Shown here: in pieces, positions 44,900-54,070 of the stretch
Position numbering within the stretch: position 1 is the stretch's first letter
Layout: every line of letters starts with the position of its first letter
From: Closterium sp. NIES-65
Lineage: Eukaryota > Streptophyta > Zygnematophyceae > Desmidiales > Closteriaceae
NCBI GenBank assembly: GCA_948144175.1
Contig: CANXME010002160.1
Location: forward strand, 310,001 to 374,000
Direction of reading: 5' to 3'
DNA: 64,000 nucleotides
Notes under the pieces: generated by a model
Databases searched by the model: none
The model's input: only the letters and a program-made list of their open reading frames with translations
Told to the model about the DNA's origin: nothing
Program-made: the position numbers and the translations under genes

Positions 44900-45111
44900 C
44901 CTTGCTTGTACCTTGACCTATATATACGCTTGCTCTTGCTTGCTTGACTCTTATATATCTCTATATATGATCTTGCATGCGAACTGGCCTTGTGGCCCTT
45001 GACCTTCTGCTCGGAATGTGTGGTGACTTTGTGATCCACCCTGAGCTTTGCTTTGCTTTGCTTGACTGGTCTTGTGACCCCTTGTTCTCCCCCACTTTGC
45101 CTATGGGGGTG
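44900..45111 (+). promoter_or_regulatory. 3' non-coding region and polypurine tract (element I)
   Basis: TATATA runs at about 44920 and 44950-44970, a GCATGCGAACTGGCC block, GTGGTGACTTTGTGATCCAC hairpin, GGTCTTGTGACC and CCTATGGGGGTG before the LTR. Confidence 0.65.
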
Positions 45112-45243
45112 TGTCAGAACATTGTAGCTTACTTGTTTGTGTAGGCTATAGTGGGGTATCCCATAGGGGGTACAACCCAATTAGGGTTTCCTATTTGTAC
45201 TCACCTCGTTCGTAGTCAATTCATTCACGTTCCTTTCTTCACA
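45112..45243 (+). repeat. 3' LTR of element I
   Basis: 132 bp, one difference to 37873-38004. Confidence 0.95.
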
Positions 45244-45248
45244 CCTTC

Positions 45249-45749
45249 CATCATCAATTCGAACTCGAACGACCAGGTGAAGAAGTCTTTGCCGTCGAAA
45301 GGCTTTGTCATTTGCAGCTTTAGGACGTGCGCGAATTGCGACTGAACTTGTAATGCGTCCAATGCCCATTCTTGTCCTGGTGCAGATTGCGGTTGCGGCA
45401 TGAAGCTGACGGAGCCACGCTGGGGTTCGTACGGCGCAAAGGTAGGCTGCTGTTGTTGTTGTTGAATCCCGCGTGCATAGGATGAGCCGTCGAGACTCAT
45501 AGGAGTCACGTTGTTGTTGTTGCTGTTGTTTGACTGCGCAGGTACTCCTTGCTGGTGCTGCTCGTAGAAGGACATGAAGGAGAAGAATTTCTCCATCATG
45601 CTTGGATCGAAGCCTGCGGGTGTTTCCGTGGACCCAGCTGCTGGTCTCGTGGTAGTCCCTTCCTCTGTCTGTAGGCCAGAGACAGGAGGTGGAGTTGGAG
45701 TAGTGCCTGGAGAACCGTTGGAGGAGCTTCTCTCCTTCCTAGTAGACAT
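45249..45749 (-). pseudogene. Gag N-terminal part of element H
   Basis: ATG 45749 starts MSTRKERSSSNGSPG; a Gln/Asn/Pro-rich segment follows, then FDGKDFFTWSFEFELMMEG, where element I cuts in. It resembles the gag of D (FDGKDFYTWSFEFELLLQTAQ). Together with 37867 leftward it forms one gag. Confidence 0.85.
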
Positions 45750-45796
45750 GTCTTCTTGTATTTTGTAAAAGGAGGAATAACTTTTAAGCTCTAACT

Positions 45797-45808
45797 GCTC
45801 TCATACCA
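45797..45808 (-). promoter_or_regulatory. Primer binding site (element H)
   Basis: Minus strand TGGTATGAGAGC immediately after the 5' LTR, the same variant as in D. Confidence 0.75.
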
Positions 45809-46244
45809 TGTTGGGCTGGGGTGCCCTAGGATCTTTGTAGAGTTAAAGTTTGAGTAGGATGATGTAATAGCGGAAGCGTTGAATAAGAAAGCCTTGAACC
45901 ACCTTGCGCTGGTATGTGAGGGCAAAGTAAGTTGATTAAAACAGGCAAATACAAAGCTTTATATAAGAGTACAAGGAATACGAATAGATGTAATTAAACT
46001 ACCTTGCTGTTGCGATTCGATACAGTGCGACTCGGGCAACTGCTCAATGTCGAGTCAGTTGTGTGTCCTTGCTGTCGCGCGGTATTGGTCAAGTCAGAGG
46101 TCGCTGACCTTTGACCTTCCCGTAACCTTCGGGCGGTTACCCTAACCTCCGAGGGTTGACTCGCGATGCTTCGATTTGGACTTCTTCGCTTTGTGTCCTG
46201 AGTTTCGACACGACAGAGGCGCTTAAGACTTATTGTTCCCAACA
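45809..46244 (-). repeat. 5' LTR of element H
   Basis: 436 bp, TGTTGGG...CCCAACA on both strands (perfect 7-bp terminal inverted repeat). About six differences to 32832-33267. Confidence 0.95.
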
Positions 46245-46249
46245 GATTT

Positions 46250-46741
46250 TTCGGGCGACGGTTTCATACAGTTACCATCCGCGTGATCGCTTGGCAGTGT
46301 ATAGTTACCAAACGCGTGAATCGAGTTACCAAACGCGTGAATCGAGTTACCAAACGCGTTATAATGCATTGTTATAGTTACCGTATGCGTTATATAGCCC
46401 CATATAAGTTACCATTTGCATAATTTCCCTTTTTTTCCGAATAAAAAAAATATTGAAAAAAGAATCTAACGATTGAAATAGGTTGCTCCGCAACCCAAAG
46501 ATTGCTAATGAATTTTGGCATTCTTAGGGTGTATTCGTGGCCCGGGTCAGACTTCAGTTCAAAAGCCTTCTCCAATTTGGCCCAACCGAACTCGGATTTG
46601 CCTCACAAACGAGCCACTTCGGGTCTTCCGAGCCTCACTTCGGGTCTGACCTGAGTCTGACACAGGCTACGAAAACCCTAAGTCAGTTCTACGTTGCCAA
46701 ATTTGAATGCTGCCTTTGAACCTTTGTGAACCGCACCCCAA
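46250..46741 (+). promoter_or_regulatory. Upstream region of the host gene
   Basis: Host DNA between element H and the first ATG. It holds the AGTTACC array (46270-46421), TTATATAG at about 46390 as a possible TATA box, an A/T-rich stretch (46430-46470), and two GCCTCAC..CTTCGGGTCT-like short repeats (46600-46650). The transcription start is not known. Confidence 0.5.
46270..46421 (+). promoter_or_regulatory. Six-copy AGTTACC-N3-GCGT motif array
   Basis: AGTTACC starts at 46270, 46303, 46324, 46345, 46376 and 46407. The first five are followed after three bases by GCGT; the sixth has GCAT. Spacings are 33, 21, 21, 31 and 31 bp, close to whole helical turns. GTTAC is a known recognition core of trihelix factor GT-3a and ACGCGT (two to three copies) is an MluI/E2F-like core; whether either binds here is unknown. 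Confidence 0.55.
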
Positions 46742-49700
46742 ATGCCGCGGGTTGTACAGAACCCTCAACTGTATTACCGCTCAGTCAGAGTCACAAACGA
46801 AGCAGCTGTGATTTCCATCATTCCCGCAATGCACGCCGCCGTGTGGAAGCCGCTGCCATCATCCGCCGCTCCACCGTCCGTCGCTGCTCGCCGCGGATCC
46901 ACTCCTGCCCGTAACCCCTTCCTTAAGCCGGCCGCCGAGCCCGCGTGCGAGCGCCCTCGCGCCCATGCGTGTGCGCGCGCGTCGACATCCGCTTCGCGCC
47001 GCTCCTCGCTCTGGTCCGCCGGCTCCCGCTCGCGCCCCCCCCTCCCTTCCCGCGTCGTCCATTCTCCCGCCGAGCCTCTAAGCCGCGGCCGCCAGCCATG
47101 CGTGGCCGCGCGGGCCTCTTCCGCCGCGCAAGCGGGCGCTGGCGATCAGAGCGGCGCAACGCCGCTGCCGGAGGGGGCCGCCATAGGCCCTTCCGAGCCT
47201 GATTCGTTAGGTTCGGAGCCATCAGGTTCGGGTGGGAATCGGCGGGGGTGGCAGTGGCGGGCGTGGCGCGGGCGCGAGTCGCTGGGCGAGCGCGTGATGA
47301 GCGGCATCGTCAACAGCTCTTCCGCACCCATCGGCTCGTTTATTGCCGAACCTGTCACCGCTCTGCACCGATTAGACCCGCGAGTTAAGCAGGTGCGGGC
47401 ATGTGCTGCTGAGGGGGAGGGAGCGCAGGAGTGGGAGGGGACTGAGGAGCAAGGGGTGGGGAAGGGCGGAGAAAGCGAGGAGGGGGGAGGGCGGAGGGAG
47501 CAAGGGGGGGGGGGGGGGGGGGTGGGCCGAGGGAGCAAGGGGGGGAACGGCGGAGGGAGGAAATGAGGTTGGGAGCATGGCCGGAGGAAGGATGGGGGAA
47601 AGGGCGGAGGGGGCAAGGCAAAGACAGAGCCCCTTCCTTGGACGTCCTTCCGGCTCATCCCGTGTGCGCCCCCTCTGACCCCCTCTCTCCCCCCTCACCA
47701 GCTGTGGCTGCTCATGCTGGTGCTGCTGCCAGCACGGTCCGGCCTTGACCTGCGCCTGGCCCTCTGTGCCTTCCTCATCGCCCTCACGCTGCTCGCCCTG
47801 CCCGCCTCCATTGCGCGGGTGAGCGCTCACCCACCACACCACAACCCCACCATGCACGCGCCACTGCCTCTCCTGCACCGCACACCCTCGTCCCCACGCC
47901 ACGCACATCTGTCTTCCCAAGGCCACCCTTTTTCGCCTACCTTCTGCACCTGCTTCCTCCGCCGCACATCAAACCCCTCTTTCCCTCCCTGCTGCCAACC
48001 CACGTACCCACTGCCCCCTGTCCACACGGCAGGCGCAGCTGTGGCGCTCGCTGCTCTTCACGGCCTTCATCTTCCTGGGTCTCGCCTTCAGCACCGACGG
48101 TGTGCCTGCCTTTGTGCAGCCGCGCCCGCTGCCCCTCGCCCTTGAGCCCCTCGCCCTCGCCTCCTCCTCTGTTGCTGCCTCCGCATCGCCGGCACTGGGT
48201 CCAGTGGCGTCCATGGCACCGCTGCTGCCCTCCACCTACCGCTACGTGCTGCTGCACGTCGGCCCGCTGCTGCTCACCCGCCGTGCCGCCAAGCTCGCTG
48301 CCATGGCCGCCTCACTCTCCTTCATTGTGGGCCCGCCCCCCGTCACCCCCCTCACCTCAACTTTGCACCCCGCTGCTTGTTTTCAGCTCTGCTTGTCCTC
48401 CGCCATTCGGTCATGTGCCATGCAAGCTAGAGCCCACACAACCTGGCCTCTTCCCCCCGCCTCCCAGGTGCTGCACGCGGCAGCGGTGAGTCTCATCACA
48501 ACGAGCCCCGAGGCCATGGCGGGGGCGCTGCGGTGGGGCATGCGGCCACTGAAGGCGGTGGGCGTGGGCGTGGAGGCGGCCATCTTGACGCTGCTGCTGT
48601 CACTGCGCTTCCTGGGGCTCGTCTTCGATGAGCTGCGCTCGCTGGCGCTCGGCACCGTGGCACGCGGTATCCACTGGAGCAAGCTGCCGCCCCTCGCCAT
48701 GCTCGACCGTCAGTGTTCCACCGCTCTCTGTGCTCTCTGTGCTCTCTGTGCTCTCTGTGCTCTCTGTGCTGCCTGTGCTGCCTGTGCTGCCTGTGCTGCC
48801 TGTGCTGCCTGTGGAAGATTATGTGTTTTGGCAGTGAAGCATACGTTAACGTGCAATGTGGTGTCATTTCTGCTTCCCATGACCACCCACGCCCTCATCT
48901 GCCACTTCCTGGCCTTTCACATCCCAATGCCTGCTTGCCTCTCATTTGCCGTCCTTGCTGTTTTCCGTCACAAATGCTTCTCTCCATTGTTCTTGCTCCA
49001 TCCTCTCCCTTTGCTGTGTAGATGATATTCATGTGCTTGTTTTGGTCTGATTCTATGCACTCGTTTCCCACCCCGCCCCCTCCATTTCCCCACTCATGCA
49101 TTTCCCCACCCATTCATTTCCTCAACCATGCACTTCCCCATCCATTCATTTCCCCACCCATGCATTTCCCCACCCATGCATTTCCCCACCCATGCATTAC
49201 CCCACCCATGCATTACCCCACCCATGCATTTCCCCACCCATGCATTTCCCCACCCATGCATTTCCCCACCCATGCATTTCCCCACCCATGCATTTCCCCA
49301 CCCATGCATTTCCCCACCCATGCATTACCCCACCCATGCATTTCCCCACCCATGCATTTCCCCACCCATGCATTACCCCACCCATGCATTTCCCCACCCA
49401 TGCATTTCCCCACCCATGCATTTCCCCGCCCACATGCATTTCCCCATCCATGCATTTCCCGATTCATTCATTTCCCCACCCATGCATTTCCCCACCCATG
49501 CGCTGATGCGCTGTGCACGCACGGCAGTGGTGCTGTCGCTAGCGGGGCGTCTTTTCCAGAACCTCTTCACGCACGCCGACCAGATCTCACAGGTGCTGCT
49601 CCCTCCTCCTTCCACATCTGCCGCCCTCTCCCTCTCGCTCTTGCACGCCCGGCCTCACCTTGGCCTTTGAATTCTTCCACGCCAAGCATGGGTTAATGCA

Positions 49701-50034
49701 CATGCACGCCACAAAGTGCCAGTGCTGCACCCCTCCTCTTGTTGTTTCACCCTGCTGTCACTGTGTGCCTCCACTTTGACCCCGACTCGCTTGTTATCTC
49801 CTTGATCTCCTTTCTCTCTCCGCTCTCCATCACGCCCTCTGCCACCTCTCCGGCCCTCCATTTCCACCTGCCTGCCAGGCCATGATAGCACGGGGGTATT
49901 CAGGAGACCCCACCACGCACCGCCTCTACTTCCTCGGCCACTTTGCTCTGCACGCCCGCGACTGGGCCGCACTGCTGCTGCTTGCTGCCATCGTTGTGGC
50001 TGCTGCCTTCTCTGGCCTGTCAAACTACATATGA
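46742..50034 (+). CDS. ABCI12: CbiQ/EcfT-type membrane protein, plant ABCI12 family (six exons)
   Basis: Exons by GT-AG sites and frame: 46742-47392, 47702-47818, 48033-48326, 48468-48708, 49528-49592, 49879-50034, giving about 507 residues. ATG 46829 (MHAAVWKPLPSSAA) is an alternative start. The N-terminus is rich in Arg, Ser and Ala, as in chloroplast transit peptides. Then come NSSSAPIGSFIAEPVTALHRLDPRVK, which opens the family domain, and hydrophobic segments. The two coupling-helix signatures of EcfT proteins are present: VARGI (exon 4) and IARGY (exon 6). The family is the transmembrane partner of ABC ATPases in energy-coupling-factor transporters; plant homologues are plastid proteins tied to metal balance. 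The last four codons and the stop come from element J's LTR, which begins at 50018. Only about five native residues seem lost. Function rests on motif and exon-by-exon family match, not on a search. Confidence 0.78.
47393..47701 (+). other. Intron 1 of the host gene
   Basis: 309 bp, GTGCGG to CACCAG. Strongly G-rich in its first two thirds, including a run of about 19 G at 47506-47524, then pyrimidine-rich before the acceptor. Confidence 0.7.
48709..49527 (+). other. Intron 4 of the host gene with minisatellites
   Basis: 819 bp, GTCAGT to GGCAG. A 9-bp array (GTGCTCTCT about 5 times, then GTGCTGCCT about 6 times) lies at 48727-48811. A 16-bp array (CATTTCCCCACCCATG) covers 49090-49503, leaving about 24 bp before exon 5. 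The chosen splice sites join Asp-Leu-Val and keep the expected spacing to GRLFQNLF. Confidence 0.65.
49090..49503 (+). repeat. 16-bp minisatellite in intron 4
   Basis: About 25 tandem copies of CATGCATTTCCCCACC with few changes (mainly TTTC to TTAC). Each unit carries the palindrome ATGCAT. Confidence 0.9.
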
Positions 50035-50143
50035 TATTTGTTGGTGTAGGCTATAGTGGGATAACCCTACAGGGTACAAACCATTAAGGTTTGATACTTA
50101 CATCCTTGTAAACTTCTCTTCTAGTCACTCGTACTTCTTAACA
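50018..50143 (+). repeat. 5' LTR of element J, inserted in the last exon
   Basis: 126 bp, TGTCAAACTACATATG to TTCTTAACA, then a PBS at 50144. It shares GTAGGCTATAGTGGGATA with the type 1 LTRs. The gene frame runs into it and meets TGA at 50032-50034. Confidence 0.85.
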
Positions 50144-50480
50144 TGGTATCAGAGTGTGAGGTTAAGACCGATCCTAGTGACCATTGCCCAGACCTACTCA
50201 ACAGTATGCACCTCGTTAGCTCTGCCCTGCATGCACCCTTCGTGCTGCCTTACACGCTGCCCTACACTCGCCCCGCGCGTTTCCTTAGCGTTGCCGTTAG
50301 CACGCGATCTGACCGACCGGCTCGCGCAGCCCTGCCCAGCGCATCACGCCACCCTGCCCGTCGCCCTTCGCGCGTCGCGCTGCCCTGCCAGTTCGCGCAG
50401 CCTGGCCCCGCGCCTTCGCGCCGCCCTGCCCCGCGCCTTCGTGCCACATGTCGTTTTGAGAGCGCCGGCTGCGACTTACG
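50144..50480 (+). mobile_element. PBS and leader remnant of element J
   Basis: TGGTATCAGAGT (PBS) at 50144-50155, then a C-rich leader with CGCGCAGCCCTGCC-type repeats (50320-50450). No gag or pol follows and no 3' LTR is found, so J is truncated to its first 0.45 kb. Confidence 0.65.
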
Positions 50481-50659
50481 GTAAGGTATTTGAGGCTGGA
50501 ATAACAATACCCTGGTAAAATCAGTGTGAGGAAATTTCCGGCTACTGCCATCATCGTACGAAAATTATTACCCTACGTGTCAGGGTAATGGGGGCTTGGA
50601 TCCCTGATTTGTCAAGGTGGGCCTAAACCAATTTTGGGCCCTGGTCGTGGCTTTGAAAC
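50481..50659. other. Unassigned stretch between J and the solo LTR
   Basis: About 180 bp without coding signal. It contains a perfect hairpin ATTACCCT-N7-AGGGTAAT near 50566-50588 and ends with GAAAC, the TSD of the solo LTR. Confidence 0.5.
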
Positions 50660-51068
50660 TGTTACGATATGAAGTTTTATGAGAAGGCATTCCTGTATGC
50701 TGCAGGAGTCGACTCTACCGAGTACGAAGTCGAGGAGTCAGAAGAGTCGAAGCGACGTGACAACCGCCTGACCAAGACCGATGCAGGCAGAAACATTTGA
50801 AGTGGAAAGAGCGGGAACAGGTTCAAAACGGGTTCCCGTGCCGCACGGTTTGAAACTGCTGTAATAAGGGAATGTACCCCTTAGAGTACATGGCTAGTCT
50901 AGGTCTTTTCGTATTCCCCTGTATTCTTATATAAACCCGATGTATGCATGTTTTTATCAACTCAGTCATTTACATTCACTCTGACCTGAGATTCAAACTT
51001 CCGCTGCAACACTACTCTGCGATCAACCCTGAGCGATCCTTCGCTAAGTCCCACTTGGGATTGTAACA
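50660..51068 (+). repeat. Solo LTR of the type 2 (element D) family
   Basis: 409 bp, TGTTACGATATGAAG to ATTGTAACA, flanked by GAAAC at 50655-50659 and 51069-51073. It matches D's LTR in the GACTCTACCGAGTACGAA and CCCTTAGAGTACATGGCTAG blocks. No internal sequence follows, so it arose by LTR-LTR recombination of a complete element. Confidence 0.9.
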
Positions 51069-51073
51069 GAAAC

Positions 51074-51279
51074 TCAACAATTGAGTATTACTAGTGCAAT
51101 TGAGTGAGCGAACGAGTATTGCACTTGCACTATAAAAGGAAAACAATACAGTGAGCGAAGGAATGAGCAAATGATATAAAGCGAACTAGCGTGGTAAGGG
51201 TAAACGCGAAGTGTGATGTGTTAGAGTGAGAATCTTGGATAGGATAAGATTGCGTAATTCTTTGTGGTAGGAACCTTGT
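51074..51279. other. Unassigned stretch next to remnant L
   Basis: AT-rich, with short direct repeats of GAGTATT and GTGAGCGAA and a TATAAAAG at about 51131. It could be a decayed 3' LTR or flank of L; no boundary is clear. Confidence 0.35.
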
Positions 51280-51354
51280 GCATAGTGAATGTAGAAGTCA
51301 GCGCAGTAGTGGAACTTCTGACGTGGCAGTTTCTTCGTCAGAAAGTCAGCAGCC

Positions 51355-51585
51355 CAGGGCCTCAGATTCGTTTTGGCCTAGGCTGAAAAATTAGAGTTGG
51401 TACAAAGCATTTTGCTGAATATCATACAAATCAGCCATTTTATGCCAATTTACATTACAAATCTATTAAATTTTACTGTTTCTTTTCAACAAATTGCTGG
51501 AAAATCAGCCTCTGTCCTAAAAAAGGTCTGAAATCTCAGCCCTTTTTACATAAATCAGACTTTTTCGCTGGCTCCTGAAGCACTG
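51355..51585. mobile_element. hAT-like MITE in L
   Basis: 231 bp AT-rich insert cutting the RNase H words KMAA/AADF. Ends CAGGGCCTCAG and (inverted) CAGTGCTTCAG match at 9 of 11 positions. Flanks are CAGCAGCC (51347-51354) and CAGCTGCC (51586-51593), an 8-bp duplication with one change. CAG ends and an 8-bp duplication are hAT traits; no coding capacity. Confidence 0.65.
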
Positions 51586-51661
51586 CAGCTGCCATTTTGC
51601 CAGTTGGACAGTAAGTCACCTGGACCTTGCCCTTGTCGATTTCGTCCTTGACGAAGAAGTA

Positions 51662-52092
51662 CCGTAATACCCCGAATATAAGACTTCCTCCAGTTGTAGA
51701 CCCCCGGATCTATAATACGAAGGGGGTACGCTAAATAGGTCGTTTCTGTTATAACCCCCTAAATGGGGGCTAACATTATAAGACCCCCCTCCCCCTAGAG
51801 AATCGGTCGTTTTATTGGCAATGAATGCAATTCCGATAGCTTTTCTGCCCCTTTCCATACCAAATCCCATAAATTTCTCAATAACAAGTGGTACAGCCAG
51901 TCACAAAAGCACATATACTTATCATGTCAATTTCGTGTATTAGTTTTGAATGCTAAACATGAATTTAACAGTGCGTATTCCCTTGAAATGCTAAAAACCA
52001 AGCACACAGTGTTGACATGTATGGCTTCCAAAACAGAAGTAATATACATGACCTGATGATAAGGCCCGGGTCTTATATCCTGGGTATTACGG
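51662..52092. mobile_element. TA-target MITE (Tc1/mariner-type) in L
   Basis: 431 bp with terminal inverted repeats of about 23 bp (CCGTAATACCC...ATATAAGAC, 21 of 23 matching) flanked by TA at 51660-51661 and 52093-52094. Removing it rejoins the RNase H codons. No transposase; GGTCGTTT occurs twice inside near the left end. TA duplication points to the Tc1/mariner superfamily; the exact family is unknown. Confidence 0.75.
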
Positions 52093-52613
52093 TACGCAGG
52101 ATGATACGTTTCGTGCGGTTGACGAAGCTGGGTTTGTTTGCGATCTTGATCGTGCTCTGGTTGTCGCACAAACTTGAATGACCTGTTCATCGCCTCTTTC
52201 GTTTCCTATAGGAGCTCTGTGAGGTGGAGTCCTTCACGAACTGGTGCACTTCCTGCGACGAATTTTGCTTTTGCTAACGAAAGGGTAATGATCTCCCTCT
52301 TCTGTGAGTTCGAGGAGATGGTTCATGCAGGCTAGAGTTTAAAATTCAAACCTGTCCATGGCCTACTGTTATCTGCATCCCCAGTGTGATCAGCGTCCAC
52401 GTAGCGGGTAAGCTGTAGGTTAGCCGTAAAGTTCGCTTTGTAGGTGAGGCCGATGTCAGGTGTAGAGAAAATATTGTAAGGCGCATCGCCGATCCACCAT
52501 ATTCTCCCCTTCAGGTCAGCGCAGGTAGTGCGCGAGCTGGCTAGCGGCATACGAGAGGTCCGGGCGACATGTGACAGCGGCGAAGAGTAGACACCCGAGC
52601 TGCTGCTGATAGA

Positions 52614-52747
52614 TGTCAAACATTATATATGTTATGCTTGTGTAGGCTACAGTGGGTTAGCCTATAGGGGGTACACAATTCTAGGGTTTCCTACTTGTAC
52701 TCATTTTTCACTGCTAGTTCACCCATTCCTGTTCGCTTATTCTCACA
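52614..52747 (+). repeat. 5' LTR of element K
   Basis: 134 bp, TGTCAAACATTATATATG to TATTCTCACA, with GTAGGCTACAGTGGGTTA and CTAGGGTTTCC blocks. PBS TGGTATAGAGCG follows at 52748-52759, one change from the usual site. Confidence 0.95.
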
Positions 52748-52759
52748 TGGTATAGAGCG

Positions 52760-52843
52760 GGTCCTTCTACGGACCGTTTTTTTTTTGGGCCCACCGAAGC
52801 GCCCCCCGAGGCGCGATCTTTTTTTAGCGACCCCTCGGGTCGC
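52760..52843 (+). promoter_or_regulatory. Three conserved stem-loops after the PBS (element K)
   Basis: GGTCC/GGACC (52760-52775), GCGCC/GGCGC (52799-52814) and a perfect GCGACCC-CTC-GGGTCGC (52827-52843), with T runs before the first G-rich block and before the third stem. Stem 3 is longer than in F and I through paired changes. Confidence 0.6.
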
Positions 52844-52849
52844 CATTTC

Positions 52850-54070
52850 CCCTGCGGCCCCGCCGCCTTCACTGACGCGGCCCCGCCGCCCTCTCTGTCG
52901 CGGCCCCGCCGCCTGCTCTCACGCGGCCCCGCCCCGGCTCCTTCGCGGCCCCGCTGCCTGCTCTCGCGCGGCCCCGCCCTGGCTTCTACGCGGCCCCGCC
53001 CCGGCTTTCACGCGGCCCCGCCGACGGCTTTGTCGCGGCCCCGCCCAGGCCCTTACGCGGCTCCGCCGCCTGCTCTCACGCGGCCCCGCCCCAGCTCCTT
53101 CGCGGCCCCGCCGCCTGCTCTCGCGCGGCCCCGCCCCGGCTTCTACGCGGCCCCGCCCCGGCTTTCACGCGGCCCCGCCGACGGCTTTGTCGCGGCCCCG
53201 CCCAGGCCCTTACGCGGCTCCGCCGCCTGCTCTCACGCGGCCCCGCCCCGGCTCCTTCGCGGCCCCGCCGCCTGCTCTCGCGCGGCCCCGCCCCGGCTTC
53301 TACGCGGCCCCGCCCCGGCTTTCACGCGGCCCCGCCGACGACTCTGTCGCGGCCCCGCCCAGGCCCTTACGCGGCCCCGCCGCCTGCCCCCGTCGCGGCC
53401 CGGTCACCTCCTGACGGCCCCGCCGTCCCTTCGTGACGGCCCCGCCGTCCCTTCCTGACGGCCCCGCCGTCCCCTCCTGACGGCTCCTGCCGTCCCCTTC
53501 TACCGGCCCCGCAACTGCACCTGCTGGCCCCGCCGCTGCACCTACCGGCCCCCACCACCCCCCCCCCCCTTTTCCCGTCGCCTGAGGCGACCTGAGGGGA
53601 CCTGAGGCAACCTGAGAGGCCAGCAGAGGGGTGGCAGGTGTGTGGCCTCCCCTGCTTCTCCTCCTCCCTCATCTCCCACTGCAGCAGCCGAGCCGCCCCA
53701 CCGCCGAGCCGCCCTGCACCCGAGCCGCCCAGCAGCCGAGCCGCCCTGCCGCCGAGCCGCCGGGTCGCTGAGCTGCTGAGCTGCAGTTGCTGCCGAGCCG
53801 CCCTGCCGCCGAGCCGCCGAGTCACCGAGCTGCTGAGCTGCAGTTGCTGCCGAGCCGCCTTGCCGCCGAGCCGCCCGAGTCGCCCGAGCCGCCGAGCCGC
53901 CGAGCTGCCGAGCCGCTGAGTCGCCGAGCCTACTCTTCCCACCACTGGTGAGCTCTTGCCCTGCTAGCACGCTGCGCGTCGCCTGCTTGCCTGCCTGCCT
54001 GCCTTTTGGCTTGCCTGGCTGCCTGCCTTCCTGCTGCTAGTCCTGCTCCTGCTTCTACTTGCGGAGCCAA
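52850..54070 (+). repeat. Tandem-repeat leader of element K
   Basis: GCGGCCCCGCC-anchored units of about 22 bp form a higher-order repeat of about 160 bp present three times (52860-53400). Then come GACGGCCCCGCCGTCCCTTC units (53405-53490) and GCCGAGCCGCC units (53690-53930), the latter shared with I and C. A C/T-rich spacer follows to ATG 54071. Confidence 0.85.

Larger units (their letters stand above)
37873..45243 (+). mobile_element. Element I: full-length, nearly intact copia
   Basis: 7371 bp, plus strand, 132-bp LTRs with one visible difference (A/G near the start). PBS, hairpins, leader, gag-pol and polypurine tract are all present. Inserted in the gag of H. One 2-bp net deletion and one amber codon are the only coding lesions I see. 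Confidence 0.95.
37868..45248. repeat. Target-site duplication CCTTC flanking element I
   Basis: CCTTC occurs at 37868-37872 and again at 45244-45248, immediately outside TG...CA of element I. Removing I and one copy restores the H gag frame FELMMEGAQILGFFDG. Confidence 0.95.
32832..46244 (-). mobile_element. Element H: copia with 436-bp LTRs, split by element I
   Basis: Minus-strand element with TSD GATTT (32827-32831 and 46245-46249). The LTRs differ at about six of 436 positions by eye (about 1.4%), so it is older than F, G, I and K. Gag is interrupted at 37872/45244 by element I. The right LTR ends only about 20 bp from the motif array upstream of the host gene. Confidence 0.95.
51280..52608 (-). 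pseudogene. Remnant L, left part: copia RNase H with insertions
   Basis: Minus-strand decayed type 3 pol. Read in pieces it gives QQLGCLLFAAVTCRPDLSYAASQLA near 52590, VRYFFVKDEIDKGKVQVTYCPTGKMA near 51650-51590, and AADFLTKKLPRQKFHYC near 51345. These pieces are separated by two MITEs (51355-51585 and 51662-52092). Several stops and shifts. The matching RT part lies right of element K at 59654. Confidence 0.8.

Noticed and set aside
47393-47701. Reading through intron 1 as coding Gly/Glu-rich sequence
   Set aside because: The frame stays open by G-rich composition, but GT-AG sites join family words on both sides exactly (LDPRVKQ to LWLLML).
49090-49503. CRISPR-like regular array
   Set aside because: Units are contiguous 16-bp copies with no unique spacers; it is an intronic minisatellite in eukaryotic DNA.
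50566-50588. Hairpin ATTACCCT/AGGGTAAT as a terminator or MITE end
   Set aside because: A single short palindrome with no duplicated target or neighbouring gene to support a role.
52695-53458. Pro/Arg/Ala-rich frames in the leader of K
   Set aside because: Pure repeat translation without homologue, not shared with other copies.
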